64,000 nucleotides of DNA from JAPPLB01 sp965218555 (GTDB lineage Bacteria; Acidobacteriota; Terriglobia; Bryobacterales; UBA6623). The notes beneath the pieces are model-generated. The model was not told the DNA's origin, ran no database searches, and saw only the letters and a list, made by a program, of their open reading frames with translations. The position numbers and the translations under genes were made by a program. This document shows, piece by piece, positions 17,545-26,341 of the stretch. The first letter of the stretch is position 1. Each line of letters starts with the position of its first letter. Where the stretch lies: assembly GCA_965218555.1 (NCBI GenBank), contig OZ244625.1:186001-250000 (forward strand), written 5' to 3'.

Positions 17545-18813
17545 ATGCCGGACCGGCCCGACATCGTTTTGTCCCGTTCGGAAAGCGCGGCGTCGAATGG
17601 CGTGCTTGCACACCTCGATCAACTCGCTCACGGATCTAACCTGCGCGCCGGCCTCGAACTCCTTCACCGCGAGCGCGATTGGATTAACGAACAACACTTG
17701 CGCATTTGCCGCGTGGCGGCTCCGACGTTTCGCGAGCAGCTTCGGGCCGAGTTTTTGTGCGCGCTCTTTCGCGAACTGGGACATCGGGCCACGATCGACG
17801 ACGCCGGCAACGTCGTCTTGCCGATCAAGTTTCATGAGGAGCTGCCCTTTGTCGCAATCAGTGCCCACATGGATACCGTGCTGGCGCCCCACGCCGAAGA
17901 GGAAATCTCGGTTCGGCCCGACGGAACACTCGAAGGCCCCGGCGTTACGGACAACGGTCCGGGACTGGCCGCCGTGGTCGCCCTGGCTCGCGTTCTCACG
18001 AACGGGCCACCTGTCCCGGAACCCCGTCGCAACGTACTGCTGATGGCGAATGTTGCCGAGGAAGGCGAAGGCAACTTACAGGGCATGAAGTACTTCTGTC
18101 GCCATTCACGGTACGCTTCATCGGTCCACGCGTATCTTGTTTTGGACGGAGCCTCCACCGGACATATCACGGCGGAAGCCCTGGGCAGCCGCCGCTTCGA
18201 GATTGTGATCGAAGGCGCCGGCGGTCATAGCTGGAATGACTACGGCCGGGCCAATCCGGTTCACGCCTTGGGACGGATTATTGCTTTTCTCGCTGAACTG
18301 CCCCTGCCGGCATCTCCGCGAACCACGCTGAACGTCGGCGTGATCGAGGGCGGCTCCGGCGTGAACTCCATCGCTCCCACCGCCTGCGCCAAGGTGGACA
18401 TCCGGTCTCGGGACAACGAGGCGATCAATACCGTTGTCAGGTCAATGGAAGATGTCGTGCGGTGTGGTGTAGAAGCTGAAAACCGGGCTTCGACGGAACG
18501 GCTGGCCGGCTACAAGATCCGCGAGATCGGTCATCGGCCGGCAGCGCCGTTCCAAGCCGATAATCCGGTGTTGGAATGCGTGCGCGGCGTTGACGCCTAT
18601 TTGGGAATCAACTCTCGCCTCGATTGCGCTTCCACCGATGCCAATATACCCTGGGCCCTGGGCCGGCCTGCCGTCGCCCTGGGCGCCGGCGGCCGCGGTG
18701 GAGGCGCGCATTCTCCTGGTGAATGGTATCACCCCGAGGGCCGTGAGTTGGGTCTGCAGCGGATCTTACTGTCGCTGGCGCTGCTGCTGGAGGATTCGTC
18801 CCGGGCCGGCTGA
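17545..18813 (+). CDS. M20-family metallopeptidase
   Basis: A 422-residue zinc peptidase of the M20 family (the peptidase T/DapE/ArgE/CPG2 clan). All five metal-binding positions can be seen: His in ISAHMDTV, the bridging Asp in GPGVTDNGPGLAA, the catalytic and ligand Glu pair in NVAEEGEGN, Asp in YLVLDGAS, and the final His in GGGAHSPGEWY. The dimerisation lid domain sits between, starting SRRFEIVIEGAGGHSWND, where GGHS is the conserved lid motif. No signal peptide, so likely cytoplasmic. Start ATG at 17545. Divergent from tpx and upstream of htrA. The substrate (di- or tripeptide or N-acyl amino acid) is not predictable from sequence alone. Confidence 0.88.
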   Translation: MPDRPDIVLSRSESAASNGVLAHLDQLAHGSNLRAGLELLHRERDWINEQHLRICRVAAPTFREQLRAEFLCALFRELGHRATIDDAGNVVLPIKFHEELPFVAISAHMDTVLAPHAEEEISVRPDGTLEGPGVTDNGPGLAAVVALARVLTNGPPVPEPRRNVLLMANVAEEGEGNLQGMKYFCRHSRYASSVHAYLVLDGASTGHITAEALGSRRFEIVIEGAGGHSWNDYGRANPVHALGRIIAFLAELPLPASPRTTLNVGVIEGGSGVNSIAPTACAKVDIRSRDNEAINTVVRSMEDVVRCGVEAENRASTERLAGYKIREIGHRPAAPFQADNPVLECVRGVDAYLGINSRLDCASTDANIPWALGRPAVALGAGGRGGGAHSPGEWYHPEGRELGLQRILLSLALLLEDSSRAG

Positions 18814-18875
18814 TGATCACGCCGTCGCCGGTATTGCCGGAGAGTTGGCGCTCCGGTCGGACTCAGTGCGGCAGC

Positions 18876-18881
18876 TATAAT
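18876..18881 (+). promoter_or_regulatory. -10-like TATAAT upstream of the htrA leader ORF
   Basis: A perfect TATAAT lies 14 bases before the ATG of the small ORF at 18895. No TTGACA-like hexamer stands 16-18 bases upstream (18853-18858 reads CCGGTC), so an extended or activator-dependent promoter would be needed. Confidence 0.35.
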
Positions 18882-18894
18882 CTTTAGGGAGAAC

Positions 18895-18954
18895 ATGTAC
18901 CCGGGTGAACAAGGGATGCGTCCAACCGGATCGTTGCGTTTATCAATGAGGTGA
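18895..18954 (+). CDS. Possible 19-codon leader peptide upstream of htrA
   Basis: ATG at 18895 is preceded by AGGGAG at a 4-base gap, a better ribosome site than many real genes here have. It opens a 19-codon frame (MYPGEQGMRPTGSLRLSMR) that stops with TGA at 18952-18954. The stop overlaps the ribosome site of htrA (GAGGTGAAAAG before ATG 18959), leaving 4 bases between the two genes. The layout would couple translation of htrA to that of the leader. No homology can be claimed for so short a peptide; the coding call rests on position and ribosome site only. Confidence 0.35.
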   Translation: MYPGEQGMRPTGSLRLSMR

Positions 18955-18958
18955 AAAG

Positions 18959-20578
18959 ATGGACCGTACTGCGGGATCGGGATTCGGGAGCCAACTGGCG
19001 CAGCGCAAGCTCCTGTCGCTGACGTTGTTGCTCTTTACTCTGGCAATTGGCATTGTGATCGGCACGTTGGTTTCGCAAGACGTGAGCGCGGCTCGCGAAG
19101 AGGCGGCGGCTCCGGACGCCAAGCCGCTCGTCATCCCGGCCGCCGAGCCGCTGGAAAACGAGTTCACACGCATCGCGCGGCAAGCCCGTCCGGTGGTGGT
19201 CCATATCCGTGTCGAAATACTCTCCAAGGAATCGAAGTCGGGTTCGCAAGACCCACGAAACCCTTTCAGCGAGGATATGTTACGGCGCTTCTTCGGCTTT
19301 CCTGGTCCGTTCGGAAACGAAGGCTTGCCGCGCCGTCCACGCCCGGGAGAAGGATCGGGCGTCATTGTCGATGAAAACGGCTATATCATCACGAACCATC
19401 ACGTCATCTTGAATGCGGACCGCATTCGAGTCCGGGTCTTCGACAACGGAGCCGACGAAGAACTCCATGATGCGAAACTGATCGGATTCGATCCCGAAAC
19501 CGACCTCGCGGTCATCAAGATCGACGTAGATGAGCGACTGGCCGCCATCCCGATCGGGAATTCCGATGCGGTTCAAGTCGGGGATTGGGCGATCGCCGTC
19601 GGTTCGCCCTTTGGCTATGAGGAAACGGTGACGGTGGGCATCATCAGCGCTAAGGCGCGCGAGGTCGACTCGACCCAGCTGGGCCAGTTCAAACGGTTTC
19701 TACAGACCGACGCGGCCATCAATCCAGGCAACAGCGGCGGCCCCTTGCTGAACATCCGCGGCGAGTTGATCGGCGTGAACACCGCGATCGTTTCGCGCAG
19801 CGGCGGTTCGGAAGGTCTCGGGTTCGCGATGCCTTCGAAAGTGGTGGTGAATGTCTACAACCAGATCATCAGCCACGGCAAGATGCGAAGAGGCTCCATC
19901 GGCATCAGCTTCAGCAGAGTGCAGCCGCCGGCGCTGCTGCGCTCGTTCGGCGCCGATGACGGCGGTGTTCTCGTGACTGTGGTGAAAGAAGACGGGCCGG
20001 CCGAGAAAGCGGGCATGAAGGTTGAAGACGTGATCGTCGAGATCGCCGGCAAGCCCATCAAGAACGGCGATGAGCTCATCAGCGTAGTCGCCTCGCAAGA
20101 GGTCGGCTCGAGGGCGCCGATTGTCGTGATTCGAGATGGAAAGAGAAAAACATTCGATGTCGAGATTGCCGACCGCTCGGTGCTCTTCGCCAACCAGCTC
20201 GGCTACGCCGCCTACGACGAGAAAGAGAGCGCCGCGGGGACGGAAGTCCTGTTCGGTATCGAGGTGACCTCCCTGACTCGCACGCAGCGCGAACAGCTTG
20301 CGTTCGACGGGTCCGACGGAGTTCTCGTCACGACCGTGGTCCCGGCCTCGTTCGCCGATGATATCGGAGTCGAGGCCAACGATATCATTGTGATGATCAA
20401 CCGCAAGCCGGTTGCCTCGATTGATGATGTCCGAGACATCCAGGCTGACCTCAAGCCCGGTGATGACGTTCCCGTCAAGGTGATGCGGCGTATTCCGAGC
20501 CGCAACCCTGACCAGCAATCCGCATGGAAGGCGCTCTATCTGGCTGGCGTCCTTCCTCAGGACAAGGGGCGCTTCTAG
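18959..20578 (+). CDS. htrA: HtrA/Deg-family serine protease with two PDZ domains
   Basis: A 539-residue periplasmic or membrane-anchored protease/chaperone that degrades misfolded envelope proteins. An N-terminal hydrophobic segment (LLSLTLLLFTLAIGIVIGTL, about 18-37) acts as anchor or signal. The trypsin-like domain has the full triad: His148 in TNHHV, Asp182 in PETDLAVIK, Ser259 in GNSGGPLL. Two PDZ domains follow (about 320-400, with GVLVTVVKEDGPAEKAGMKVEDVI, and about 430-530, with GVLVTTVVPASFADDIGVEANDII). The region around 90-130 (FFGFPGPFGN) is the LA-loop of the Do family. It is preceded by a small upstream ORF and TATAAT. It converges with the glycosyltransferase gene after 5 bases. 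Confidence 0.93.
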   Translation: MDRTAGSGFGSQLAQRKLLSLTLLLFTLAIGIVIGTLVSQDVSAAREEAAAPDAKPLVIPAAEPLENEFTRIARQARPVVVHIRVEILSKESKSGSQDPRNPFSEDMLRRFFGFPGPFGNEGLPRRPRPGEGSGVIVDENGYIITNHHVILNADRIRVRVFDNGADEELHDAKLIGFDPETDLAVIKIDVDERLAAIPIGNSDAVQVGDWAIAVGSPFGYEETVTVGIISAKAREVDSTQLGQFKRFLQTDAAINPGNSGGPLLNIRGELIGVNTAIVSRSGGSEGLGFAMPSKVVVNVYNQIISHGKMRRGSIGISFSRVQPPALLRSFGADDGGVLVTVVKEDGPAEKAGMKVEDVIVEIAGKPIKNGDELISVVASQEVGSRAPIVVIRDGKRKTFDVEIADRSVLFANQLGYAAYDEKESAAGTEVLFGIEVTSLTRTQREQLAFDGSDGVLVTTVVPASFADDIGVEANDIIVMINRKPVASIDDVRDIQADLKPGDDVPVKVMRRIPSRNPDQQSAWKALYLAGVLPQDKGRF

Positions 20579-20583
20579 AGCGT

Positions 20584-21936
20584 TTAGGCCGCGCCTTGAT
20601 TGCGCTTCCTCCGCGCCTTGAGCGCCAAGCGCACCGCTCCGGATGTCAGCAGCAACCCGTAGACCGGCAGGTACTCCAATAGCCGGAACTCATCGGAGTA
20701 CTCCCATACGCCCGCTGCCTCGTAGCCGATCAGGACGTGATAGGCGAGGCCGACCAGGGCCGTCCAAAGCAGCAACGCCGCGTTGGGACTCACCGCGAGA
20801 AACGGAAGGAACCAACTTAGGTACCACGGGAAGCAATTGGCCGAGAAGAACAGCAGCACGACGATGGCCCACTTGACAGACTCGATCAACGGCCTCTGCA
20901 AGAACCAAAGCAGCGCCAAGGCGGCGGCCAGGTAGAGCGTGACGGTCTCGACGCCGAGATCGGAATTATCGCCGGCACGCTCGCTGATGATGCCGTAGAG
21001 GCTGTCGTTGTTTCGCCAACCTCCCAGAAACCCCTCGATCAACTCCGGCACATTCGCCAAACTGTCCCAGTACGGGACCACGGCCACCGCGACCAGAGGC
21101 AAAGCTGCGAGCGCCTGTTTCCAGCGGAGAATCCAGCGCCCGTTCTCGCGGCGGAGCAGGAAGAACGGAAAAAGAATGACAGGCCAGAACTTGCTCAGCG
21201 TCGCCATCGCGAGCGAGGCGAACGCCCACTTCCAGCGGTCAGAGAGCGCCGCGGCGACAGCCGCCACGACGAAAGCCACCGCCAGCGTGTCGTTATGCCC
21301 TTGGGCCCAAAACTCGACAACGACCAAGGGCGACCACAGATAGATCAGCAGCCACGCACACGGTTTGCCGGCCGCGGCCAATAGCCGTACCACGGCCATC
21401 GCGACGCCCAGTTCCAGCAAGGCAAAAGGAATCTTGAACCACCAGACCTGCCGCATGGCGTCCGGCTGAAACGATGCCACGGCGCGGTACCAAACCGCGA
21501 AGACCCACTCCGTGACGGGGCCGTAGACAGAAGGCAGGTCCTTGCGGTTTACCTGATGCCAAGTCGCATCCCTCAGTTCTGCAAGGCGCGGGTCGTCGGG
21601 AGCCGCCGAGTAGGGATTTGCTCCGACCGCCTGCATTTTGCCGTGCCAACGATAGCGGTTCAAGTCTTCGGACAGCTCGGGCGAAAGCGGAAGAACCGTG
21701 AAGCGGAACACCAAGCCGCAGAGCCAGATGAACGCGATCAGGCGTGGGCCGGATTGTATTGCTTCCAAGCGCGTGATTGCGAAGCAGCCGATCAGATAGA
21801 ATATTGAAGTTCCCAGATAGACTCCGGTGAACTCCACCACTCGCTGTTCGAAATTCCCCAACGCAGCTAAAGCGATGAACCCGGCTTCCATGGCGCAGGC
21901 TGACGTCAAGAGCATGAAATAGCGTCCGCGTTTCAT
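20584..21936 (-). CDS. GT-C polytopic glycosyltransferase (DUF2029/mannosyltransferase-like)
   Basis: A 450-residue multi-pass protein with 10 or more hydrophobic segments and a C-terminal basic tail. The first large loop carries LSEDLNRYRWHGKMQAVGANPY, a close match to the acidic, Asn-rich loop of GT-C enzymes that use polyprenyl-phosphate sugars. Further blocks are SVYGPVTEWVFAVWYR, LWSPLVVVEFWAQGHNDTLA and ATLSKFWPVILFPFFLLRR, typical of DUF2029/alpha-1,6-mannosyltransferase relatives. Expected site: inner membrane, moving a sugar from a lipid carrier to an acceptor on the outer face. It is divergent from, and 34 bases away from, a BcsA-like GT2, so the two promoters overlap and the pair may serve one envelope glycan. 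Confidence 0.8.
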   Translation of the reverse strand: MKRGRYFMLLTSACAMEAGFIALAALGNFEQRVVEFTGVYLGTSIFYLIGCFAITRLEAIQSGPRLIAFIWLCGLVFRFTVLPLSPELSEDLNRYRWHGKMQAVGANPYSAAPDDPRLAELRDATWHQVNRKDLPSVYGPVTEWVFAVWYRAVASFQPDAMRQVWWFKIPFALLELGVAMAVVRLLAAAGKPCAWLLIYLWSPLVVVEFWAQGHNDTLAVAFVVAAVAAALSDRWKWAFASLAMATLSKFWPVILFPFFLLRRENGRWILRWKQALAALPLVAVAVVPYWDSLANVPELIEGFLGGWRNNDSLYGIISERAGDNSDLGVETVTLYLAAALALLWFLQRPLIESVKWAIVVLLFFSANCFPWYLSWFLPFLAVSPNAALLLWTALVGLAYHVLIGYEAAGVWEYSDEFRLLEYLPVYGLLLTSGAVRLALKARRKRNQGAA

Positions 21937-21970
21937 TGGCCGCGATAGACTGAAACGCCGGCGAGGGAAA

Positions 21971-23587
21971 ATGTTTCCAAAAGCCCCTCCCCTTGCTCTC
22001 TGGGATGCCGCCTCTCTTTGGAGCGAGGCGGTTCGATGGTTTGAGCAGACCTCGCGAGGCGATCCCCAGGGTAGCTCACTCGAGTGGGGCTTGGTCGTCC
22101 TGTATCTGGCGGTGATGGTCGTGCTCAGCGCCTACGGGTTGCACCGCTATCAGTTGGTCTATCTCTACTACCGGCATCGCGGCCGGGCCACGGGCGAACC
22201 GGCCCGGCGCTTCACCGAACTTCCCTTTGTTACGGTGCAGCTTCCTCTCTACAACGAACAGTTCGTTGTGGAGGAATTGTTGGCCTCCGCTTGTCGTTTG
22301 GACTACCCGAGGAATCGGATGCAGGTTCAGGTTCTCGACGACTCGACCGACGAAACCCGCGATGTGGCCCGCGCCGCGGTCCAGCGTTGGACGGTTCAGG
22401 GATATCCCGTGGAATATCGTCACCGGCGTCATCGTCATGGGTTCAAAGCGGGCGCCCTCCAAGCAGGTCTTGATGCGGCGCGCGGTGAGCTGATCGTCGT
22501 TTTTGACGCGGACTTCCGGCCGCTGCCCGACTTCTTGCTCCGTACGGTCCACCATTTCACGGATCCGAATGTCGGCGCCGTCCAAGCGCGCTGGACCTTC
22601 CGCAACCGGAATCATTCCGTACTCACGCGCGTTCAGGCGATGCTGCTCGACGGACACTTCGTCTTCGAGCACGGCGCGCGGGCCCGGTCCGGGCGTTTCT
22701 TCAACTTCAACGGGACGGCAGGCGTTTTGCGGCGAGCCATGATTGAAGACGCCGGGGGTTGGCATCACGACACGCTGACGGAAGACACCGATCTCAGCTA
22801 TCGCGCTCAAATGAAGGGTTGGAAGTATGTTTACCTTCCTGACGTCGAGGCGCCCTCGGAGTTGCCGACGGACCTCACGGCGTTTCAAGTCCAGCAGGCG
22901 CGCTGGGCGAAGGGTCTGATTCAGACCGGCAGAAAGGTCCTGCTGGCGATATTCGCTTCTAATCTTCCGGCGAAAGTAAAGCTGGAGGCGTTCTTTCATC
23001 TGACCTCGAACTTCTTATACCCCTTGATCGTATTGCTGTTGTTTTTATGGCTGCCCTCGGCGATCGTCCGCTTCCACCAGGGTCACGCCGCGTTTCTCCT
23101 GCTCGATATCCTGCTGTTCCTTGGCACGTTCAGCTCGCTTTCGACGTTCTACATGCTTGCCCAGAAGGAATTGTTCCCGTCAAGGTGGTGGTGGAAGCTC
23201 TTGCTGATTCCGGCGTTGGCCGCCACCGGAATCGGACTGACCATCACCAACACCCGGGCGGTGCTGGAGGGGCTGCTCGGCATGAAGTCTCCGTTTCAAC
23301 GAACCGCCAAGTACACCACCAACAGTGAGAAGGCACGGTTGGCGCGGTTGCGTTACAGGCGATCCAGCGGCTGGCTGCCCCTCGCGAACTTCTTCGTCGG
23401 CACGTACTTCGCTTGCTGCATGGTGTACCTGGCGGGCATCGGCCATTGGTCGACCCTTCCCTTCGCCGCGCTCTTTGTGGCGGGCTTCTATTTCACCGCG
23501 GGGCTCTTGAGCATCCAAGCCTGCAAGTTCCGGTGGGAAGCCGGCCGCGCCGAGCAGATCACGATGCAAGAAAAGCCCGGAGGCTGA
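21971..23587 (+). CDS. Processive GT2 glycosyltransferase (cellulose/mannan synthase-like)
   Basis: A 538-residue inner-membrane enzyme with a GT2 core. An N-terminal helix (WGLVVLYLAVMVVLSAYGL) precedes FVTVQLPLYNEQFVVEE, VQVLDDSTDETRD, GFKAGALQAGL, the DxD-type VVFDADFRP, FNGTAGVLRR, the base motif LTEDTDLSYRAQ and the processivity motif QQARWAKG. About five C-terminal membrane segments follow, for export of the product. All four D, DxD, ED and QxxRW elements are intact. The family makes beta-linked polymers or glycolipids from nucleotide sugars; this length, without a PilZ domain, resembles CslA-like glucomannan synthases. It is divergent from the GT-C gene. The product polymer is unknown. 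Confidence 0.87.
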   Translation: MFPKAPPLALWDAASLWSEAVRWFEQTSRGDPQGSSLEWGLVVLYLAVMVVLSAYGLHRYQLVYLYYRHRGRATGEPARRFTELPFVTVQLPLYNEQFVVEELLASACRLDYPRNRMQVQVLDDSTDETRDVARAAVQRWTVQGYPVEYRHRRHRHGFKAGALQAGLDAARGELIVVFDADFRPLPDFLLRTVHHFTDPNVGAVQARWTFRNRNHSVLTRVQAMLLDGHFVFEHGARARSGRFFNFNGTAGVLRRAMIEDAGGWHHDTLTEDTDLSYRAQMKGWKYVYLPDVEAPSELPTDLTAFQVQQARWAKGLIQTGRKVLLAIFASNLPAKVKLEAFFHLTSNFLYPLIVLLLFLWLPSAIVRFHQGHAAFLLLDILLFLGTFSSLSTFYMLAQKELFPSRWWWKLLLIPALAATGIGLTITNTRAVLEGLLGMKSPFQRTAKYTTNSEKARLARLRYRRSSGWLPLANFFVGTYFACCMVYLAGIGHWSTLPFAALFVAGFYFTAGLLSIQACKFRWEAGRAEQITMQEKPGG

Positions 23588-23637
23588 ATGCGCACGGTCT
23601 CGCCGGCCGTGATAATCTTGTGGCAGTCGAAGCCTGT

Positions 23638-23982
23638 ATGCCCCATTACAAGCTTTTTTTTCTCCGCGACTCCCAGATAGAGAAGTTCAGAGAGTCGCCG
23701 CCGAAGCCCAAGCCGCACAGCCTCCGGATTCGCGAATACCAGGAAGCCGGTGAAATCGAAGCGCCGACTCCGTACGCGGTTTGGAAGCGGTTGCGCGATG
23801 AACCGGAGGCTAGGCACGGAAGACGCGAGCTCGGCGTTGGCGATGTGCTGGAGACGGAGCAATCAAGCTTGTTCATTCTCAATCACTGGGGTTTCGACGA
23901 AGCAGAGTGGCGGTCTCCGGAGGCGGTGACGGAAAGCGGCGAGGTCGCAGCCGAGCCGGAGCTCGTGGCGGAAACACCATAA
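23638..23982 (+). CDS. Small conserved-looking hypothetical protein
   Basis: A 114-residue soluble protein starting MPHYKLFFLRDSQIEKFRES. It is rich in charged residues, with a Pro-rich stretch (SPPKPKPHSLRIREYQEAGE), an Ala-Tyr-Trp-Lys region and an acidic tail. LGVGDVLETEQ followed by LFILNHWGFDEAEW looks like a small beta-rich unit. It starts 50 bases after the GT2 stop and may be co-transcribed with it. It has no signal peptide or membrane segment. I do not recognise a named domain; the regular codon use and the sensible start argue that it is real. It could be a partner of the synthase, but nothing in the sequence proves it. Confidence 0.55.
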   Translation: MPHYKLFFLRDSQIEKFRESPPKPKPHSLRIREYQEAGEIEAPTPYAVWKRLRDEPEARHGRRELGVGDVLETEQSSLFILNHWGFDEAEWRSPEAVTESGEVAAEPELVAETP

Positions 23983-24072
23983 CCTGTCTCCGCCTCCCCG
24001 CGGCCGCAGCGTTCCGCTTCAGCCGGGCGGTATCATACAGACAGTCGGACCGGCCGGTCTTCTCGCCGTGGC

Positions 24073-25194
24073 ATGATCGTTCGAACACAAACCGCTCAAT
24101 TCGAGGAACTCCCGCTCGACTGCGGCGAGACCCTGCGCGCAGTGGAAGTCGCCTACGAAACGTATGGCGCGCTCGACGCTGACAAGTCCAACGCTGTCGT
24201 CGTTCTTCATGCCTTCTCGGGCGACGCCCACGCCGCCGGCATTAGCGAAGAAGACGGCAAGCAGGGGTGGTGGGACAACATGATCGGCCCCGGCAAGGCC
24301 TTCGACACGAACAGGTACTTCGTGATTTGCAGCAACTGCCTGGGCGGCTGCCGCGGCACAACCGGTCCCTCGTCCATTCGTCCCGATACCGGACGTCCCT
24401 ATGGGTCTTCTTTTCCCTACGTGACGATCGCCGACATGGTTCGGCTCCAAAAACAACTCACGGACTCCTTCGGCATCGAGCGGTTGTTGTCGGTCACCGG
24501 AGGCTCAATGGGCGCGATGCAGGCCCTGCAATGGGTCGTCGATTATCCCGACGCCGTGGCTTCAGCGATTCCGATCGCGGGTACGCACCGGCATTCCGCA
24601 CAGCAGATCGCTTTCAACGAAGTGGGTCGGCAGGCCATCGTGGCCGACCCGGATTGGGAGAACGGCGACTACTACGAAGGAGTCGGTCCCGCACGAGGAC
24701 TCGCCGTGGCTCGAATGGTCGGTCACATCACCTACATGAGTGACGACTCGATGCGCGAGAAGTTCGGCCGACGCCGTCGTGAACCTGAACCGGATTCGAG
24801 TGGCTTGTTTGAAGTCGAGAGCTATCTGCGATACCGCGGCGGGCAATTCGTCAGTCGCTTCGACGCGAATTCCTATCTGGTGATCACCCGAGCGATGGAT
24901 TCGTTTGATGCGACTCAGGGTTTCTCGTCGATCGGCGAGGCGATCGGCCGCACCGACGCGCGCTTTCTGGTGTTGAGTTTTACTTCGGACTGGCTGTACC
25001 CGAGTTACCAGTCGCAGGAAACGGTCCGCGCCCTGCGCAGCCGCAATCTTGATGTCGCCTATGTCGAGCTTCCCTCGAACTACGGGCATGACGCCTTCCT
25101 GATCGAAGTTGGGGAACAGACGGAGTTGATCAAAAGCTTCCTGGAAAACACCTACAAACGTCTCCCGCTTCCCGCTTCGCAAATGGGCGCCTAG
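24073..25194 (+). CDS. metX: Homoserine O-acetyltransferase (MetX)
   Basis: A 373-residue alpha/beta-hydrolase that acetylates (or succinylates) L-homoserine, the first committed step of methionine synthesis. Typical blocks: VVVLHAFSGDAHAAG, GWWDNMIGPGKAFDTNRYF, CLGGCRGTTGPSSI, the nucleophile elbow GGSMGAMQALQW with Ser145, FTSDWLYP with the acid Asp, and YGHDAFL with the His. Start ATG at 24073. The last codons are GGC GCC TAG, and this TAG lies inside the CCTAG duplicated by the IS481 element that follows directly, so the gene survived the insertion intact. In many bacteria metX is followed by metW; here the two are separated by the element. Confidence 0.95.
   Translation: MIVRTQTAQFEELPLDCGETLRAVEVAYETYGALDADKSNAVVVLHAFSGDAHAAGISEEDGKQGWWDNMIGPGKAFDTNRYFVICSNCLGGCRGTTGPSSIRPDTGRPYGSSFPYVTIADMVRLQKQLTDSFGIERLLSVTGGSMGAMQALQWVVDYPDAVASAIPIAGTHRHSAQQIAFNEVGRQAIVADPDWENGDYYEGVGPARGLAVARMVGHITYMSDDSMREKFGRRRREPEPDSSGLFEVESYLRYRGGQFVSRFDANSYLVITRAMDSFDATQGFSSIGEAIGRTDARFLVLSFTSDWLYPSYQSQETVRALRSRNLDVAYVELPSNYGHDAFLIEVGEQTELIKSFLENTYKRLPLPASQMGA
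25190..25194. repeat. Target-site duplication of the IS481 element, left (CCTAG)
   Basis: CCTAG at 25190-25194 is repeated at 26227-26231. Its TAG is the stop codon of metX on the plus strand; read on the minus strand, its CTAG gives the stop codon of the transposase. Confidence 0.75.
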
Positions 25195-26141
25195 GTGTGG
25201 AACCTCAACAGGTTGTCCCCGGTCAGACCGATTCGACTGATGGGCGGGTTGGCCTTGAGACTGGCGTGTGGGCGGTGCCAATTGTAGCGGTGGAGCCAGT
25301 GTCTGAGGTGTTGGGCACGCTGCGCGGAGGTGGGGTAGGGGTGTGCGTAGGCCCACTCGCGGAGTGCGGTCTGGATGAAGCGTTCGGCTTTGCCGTTGGT
25401 ACGGGGGGTGAAGGGCCGGGTGAAGCGATGGCGTAGGCCGCGTTGGGCACAGCGTGCATGGAAGGCCCTGGAACGGTAACACCCGCCGTTGTCAGTGAGC
25501 ACGCGGCGGACGCGGATGCCGAGGCGGTGGTAGTAGTCGAGGGCGGCGGTGAGAAAGGCCGCGGCAGTGGCGGCGGTCTGGTCGGGATAGAGCTGGGAGA
25601 AGGCAAGGCGGGAGTGGTCGTCGACGCAGACATGAAGGTATTCCCAGCCGGCGCCGGGGCTGGAGTGGCGGCGGTCCCCGGTGACGCGGTGACCGGGGCG
25701 GCGAAAGCGGCCGAGTTTCTTGATATCAAGGTGCAGCAGGTCGCCCGGGTGGGGATGTTCGTAACGGCGGACGGGTGGCGCCGGGTCGAGGGCACAGAGG
25801 CGGGCAAGGCCCTGGCGGAGGAGGACCCGACTGACGGTAGCAGGCGCCACCCCAACAGTGGCGGCGACCTGGGCGCCGGTCCAGCGCAGCCGGCGCAAGG
25901 TGGTGATGCGATTGATGACAGCGGCCGGTATCGTCCGTGGCGAGCGGTGCGGACGCGAACTGCGGTCGAGCAATCCGTCGGCGCCCTCAGCCCGATAGCG
26001 GGCTACCCACTTGCGCACCGTACGTGCGCAGACCCCGAAGGCGCTGGCCACCGCCTTCGGGGTCTGGCCCTGGTCGAGAATCCGCCGGACAACATCGGCT
26101 CGACTCTTCGGGGTCAACTTGGCATTCTGATGGATGTTCAC
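25191..26141 (-). CDS. IS481-family transposase
   Basis: A 316-residue DDE recombinase. The N-terminal HTH (TPKSRADVVRRILDQG, then SAFGVCARTVRKWVARY) is followed by a second helix-turn-helix and an integrase core with catalytic Asp in DLLHLDIKKLGRF, Asp in VLTDNGGCYRS and Glu in NGKAERFIQ. It starts with GTG, preceded by AAGGAGG at a 5-base gap. The C-terminus is RFHT and then TAG. That stop lies in the duplicated target, not in the element itself, so the reading frame has no terminator of its own. No frameshift or internal stop is seen, so the element may be active. Confidence 0.93.
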   Translation of the reverse strand: MNIHQNAKLTPKSRADVVRRILDQGQTPKAVASAFGVCARTVRKWVARYRAEGADGLLDRSSRPHRSPRTIPAAVINRITTLRRLRWTGAQVAATVGVAPATVSRVLLRQGLARLCALDPAPPVRRYEHPHPGDLLHLDIKKLGRFRRPGHRVTGDRRHSSPGAGWEYLHVCVDDHSRLAFSQLYPDQTAATAAAFLTAALDYYHRLGIRVRRVLTDNGGCYRSRAFHARCAQRGLRHRFTRPFTPRTNGKAERFIQTALREWAYAHPYPTSAQRAQHLRHWLHRYNWHRPHASLKANPPISRIGLTGDNLLRFHT

Positions 26142-26226
26142 TCGGTCCTCCTTCCGGGAAACCGTTTGCTTGACACCTTCAGTTTCCTCGGTCGGGACCG
26201 AGTGAACAACCTATTGAAAGATCACA
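25195..26226 (-). mobile_element. IS481-family insertion sequence, intact
   Basis: An element of about 1032 bases with one transposase gene on the minus strand. The ends are imperfect inverted repeats: left TGTGGAACCTCAACAGGTTG, right (reversed) TGTGATCTTTCAATAGGTTG, sharing TGTG, TCAA and AGGTTGT. A CCTAG direct repeat flanks both ends. It is inserted between metX and metW, antisense to both. The first and last base assignment is uncertain by one, because the duplication is CCTAG with a G/C beside it. Confidence 0.85.
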
Positions 26227-26231
26227 CCTAG
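26227..26231. repeat. Target-site duplication of the IS481 element, right (CCTAG)
   Basis: Second copy of CCTAG, directly after the right end of the element. Confidence 0.75.
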
Positions 26232-26327
26232 CAACTGCCGATACGTCCGGGCAGAGTCTCCGTCTTCTCGTAGATCTGATTCGCGCCGGCCGGCCGCACC
26301 GGCTGATTCGTCGAAATCGCCGATCAC

Positions 26328-26333
26328 TATAAT
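26328..26333 (+). promoter_or_regulatory. -10-like TATAAT directly before metW
   Basis: TATAAT lies 8 bases before the ATG of metW, outside the inserted IS481. If it is used, transcription would begin at about the start codon, giving a leaderless or near-leaderless message and making metW independent of metX. No matching -35 hexamer was found. Confidence 0.4.
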
Positions 26334-26341
26334 GGACAGAA

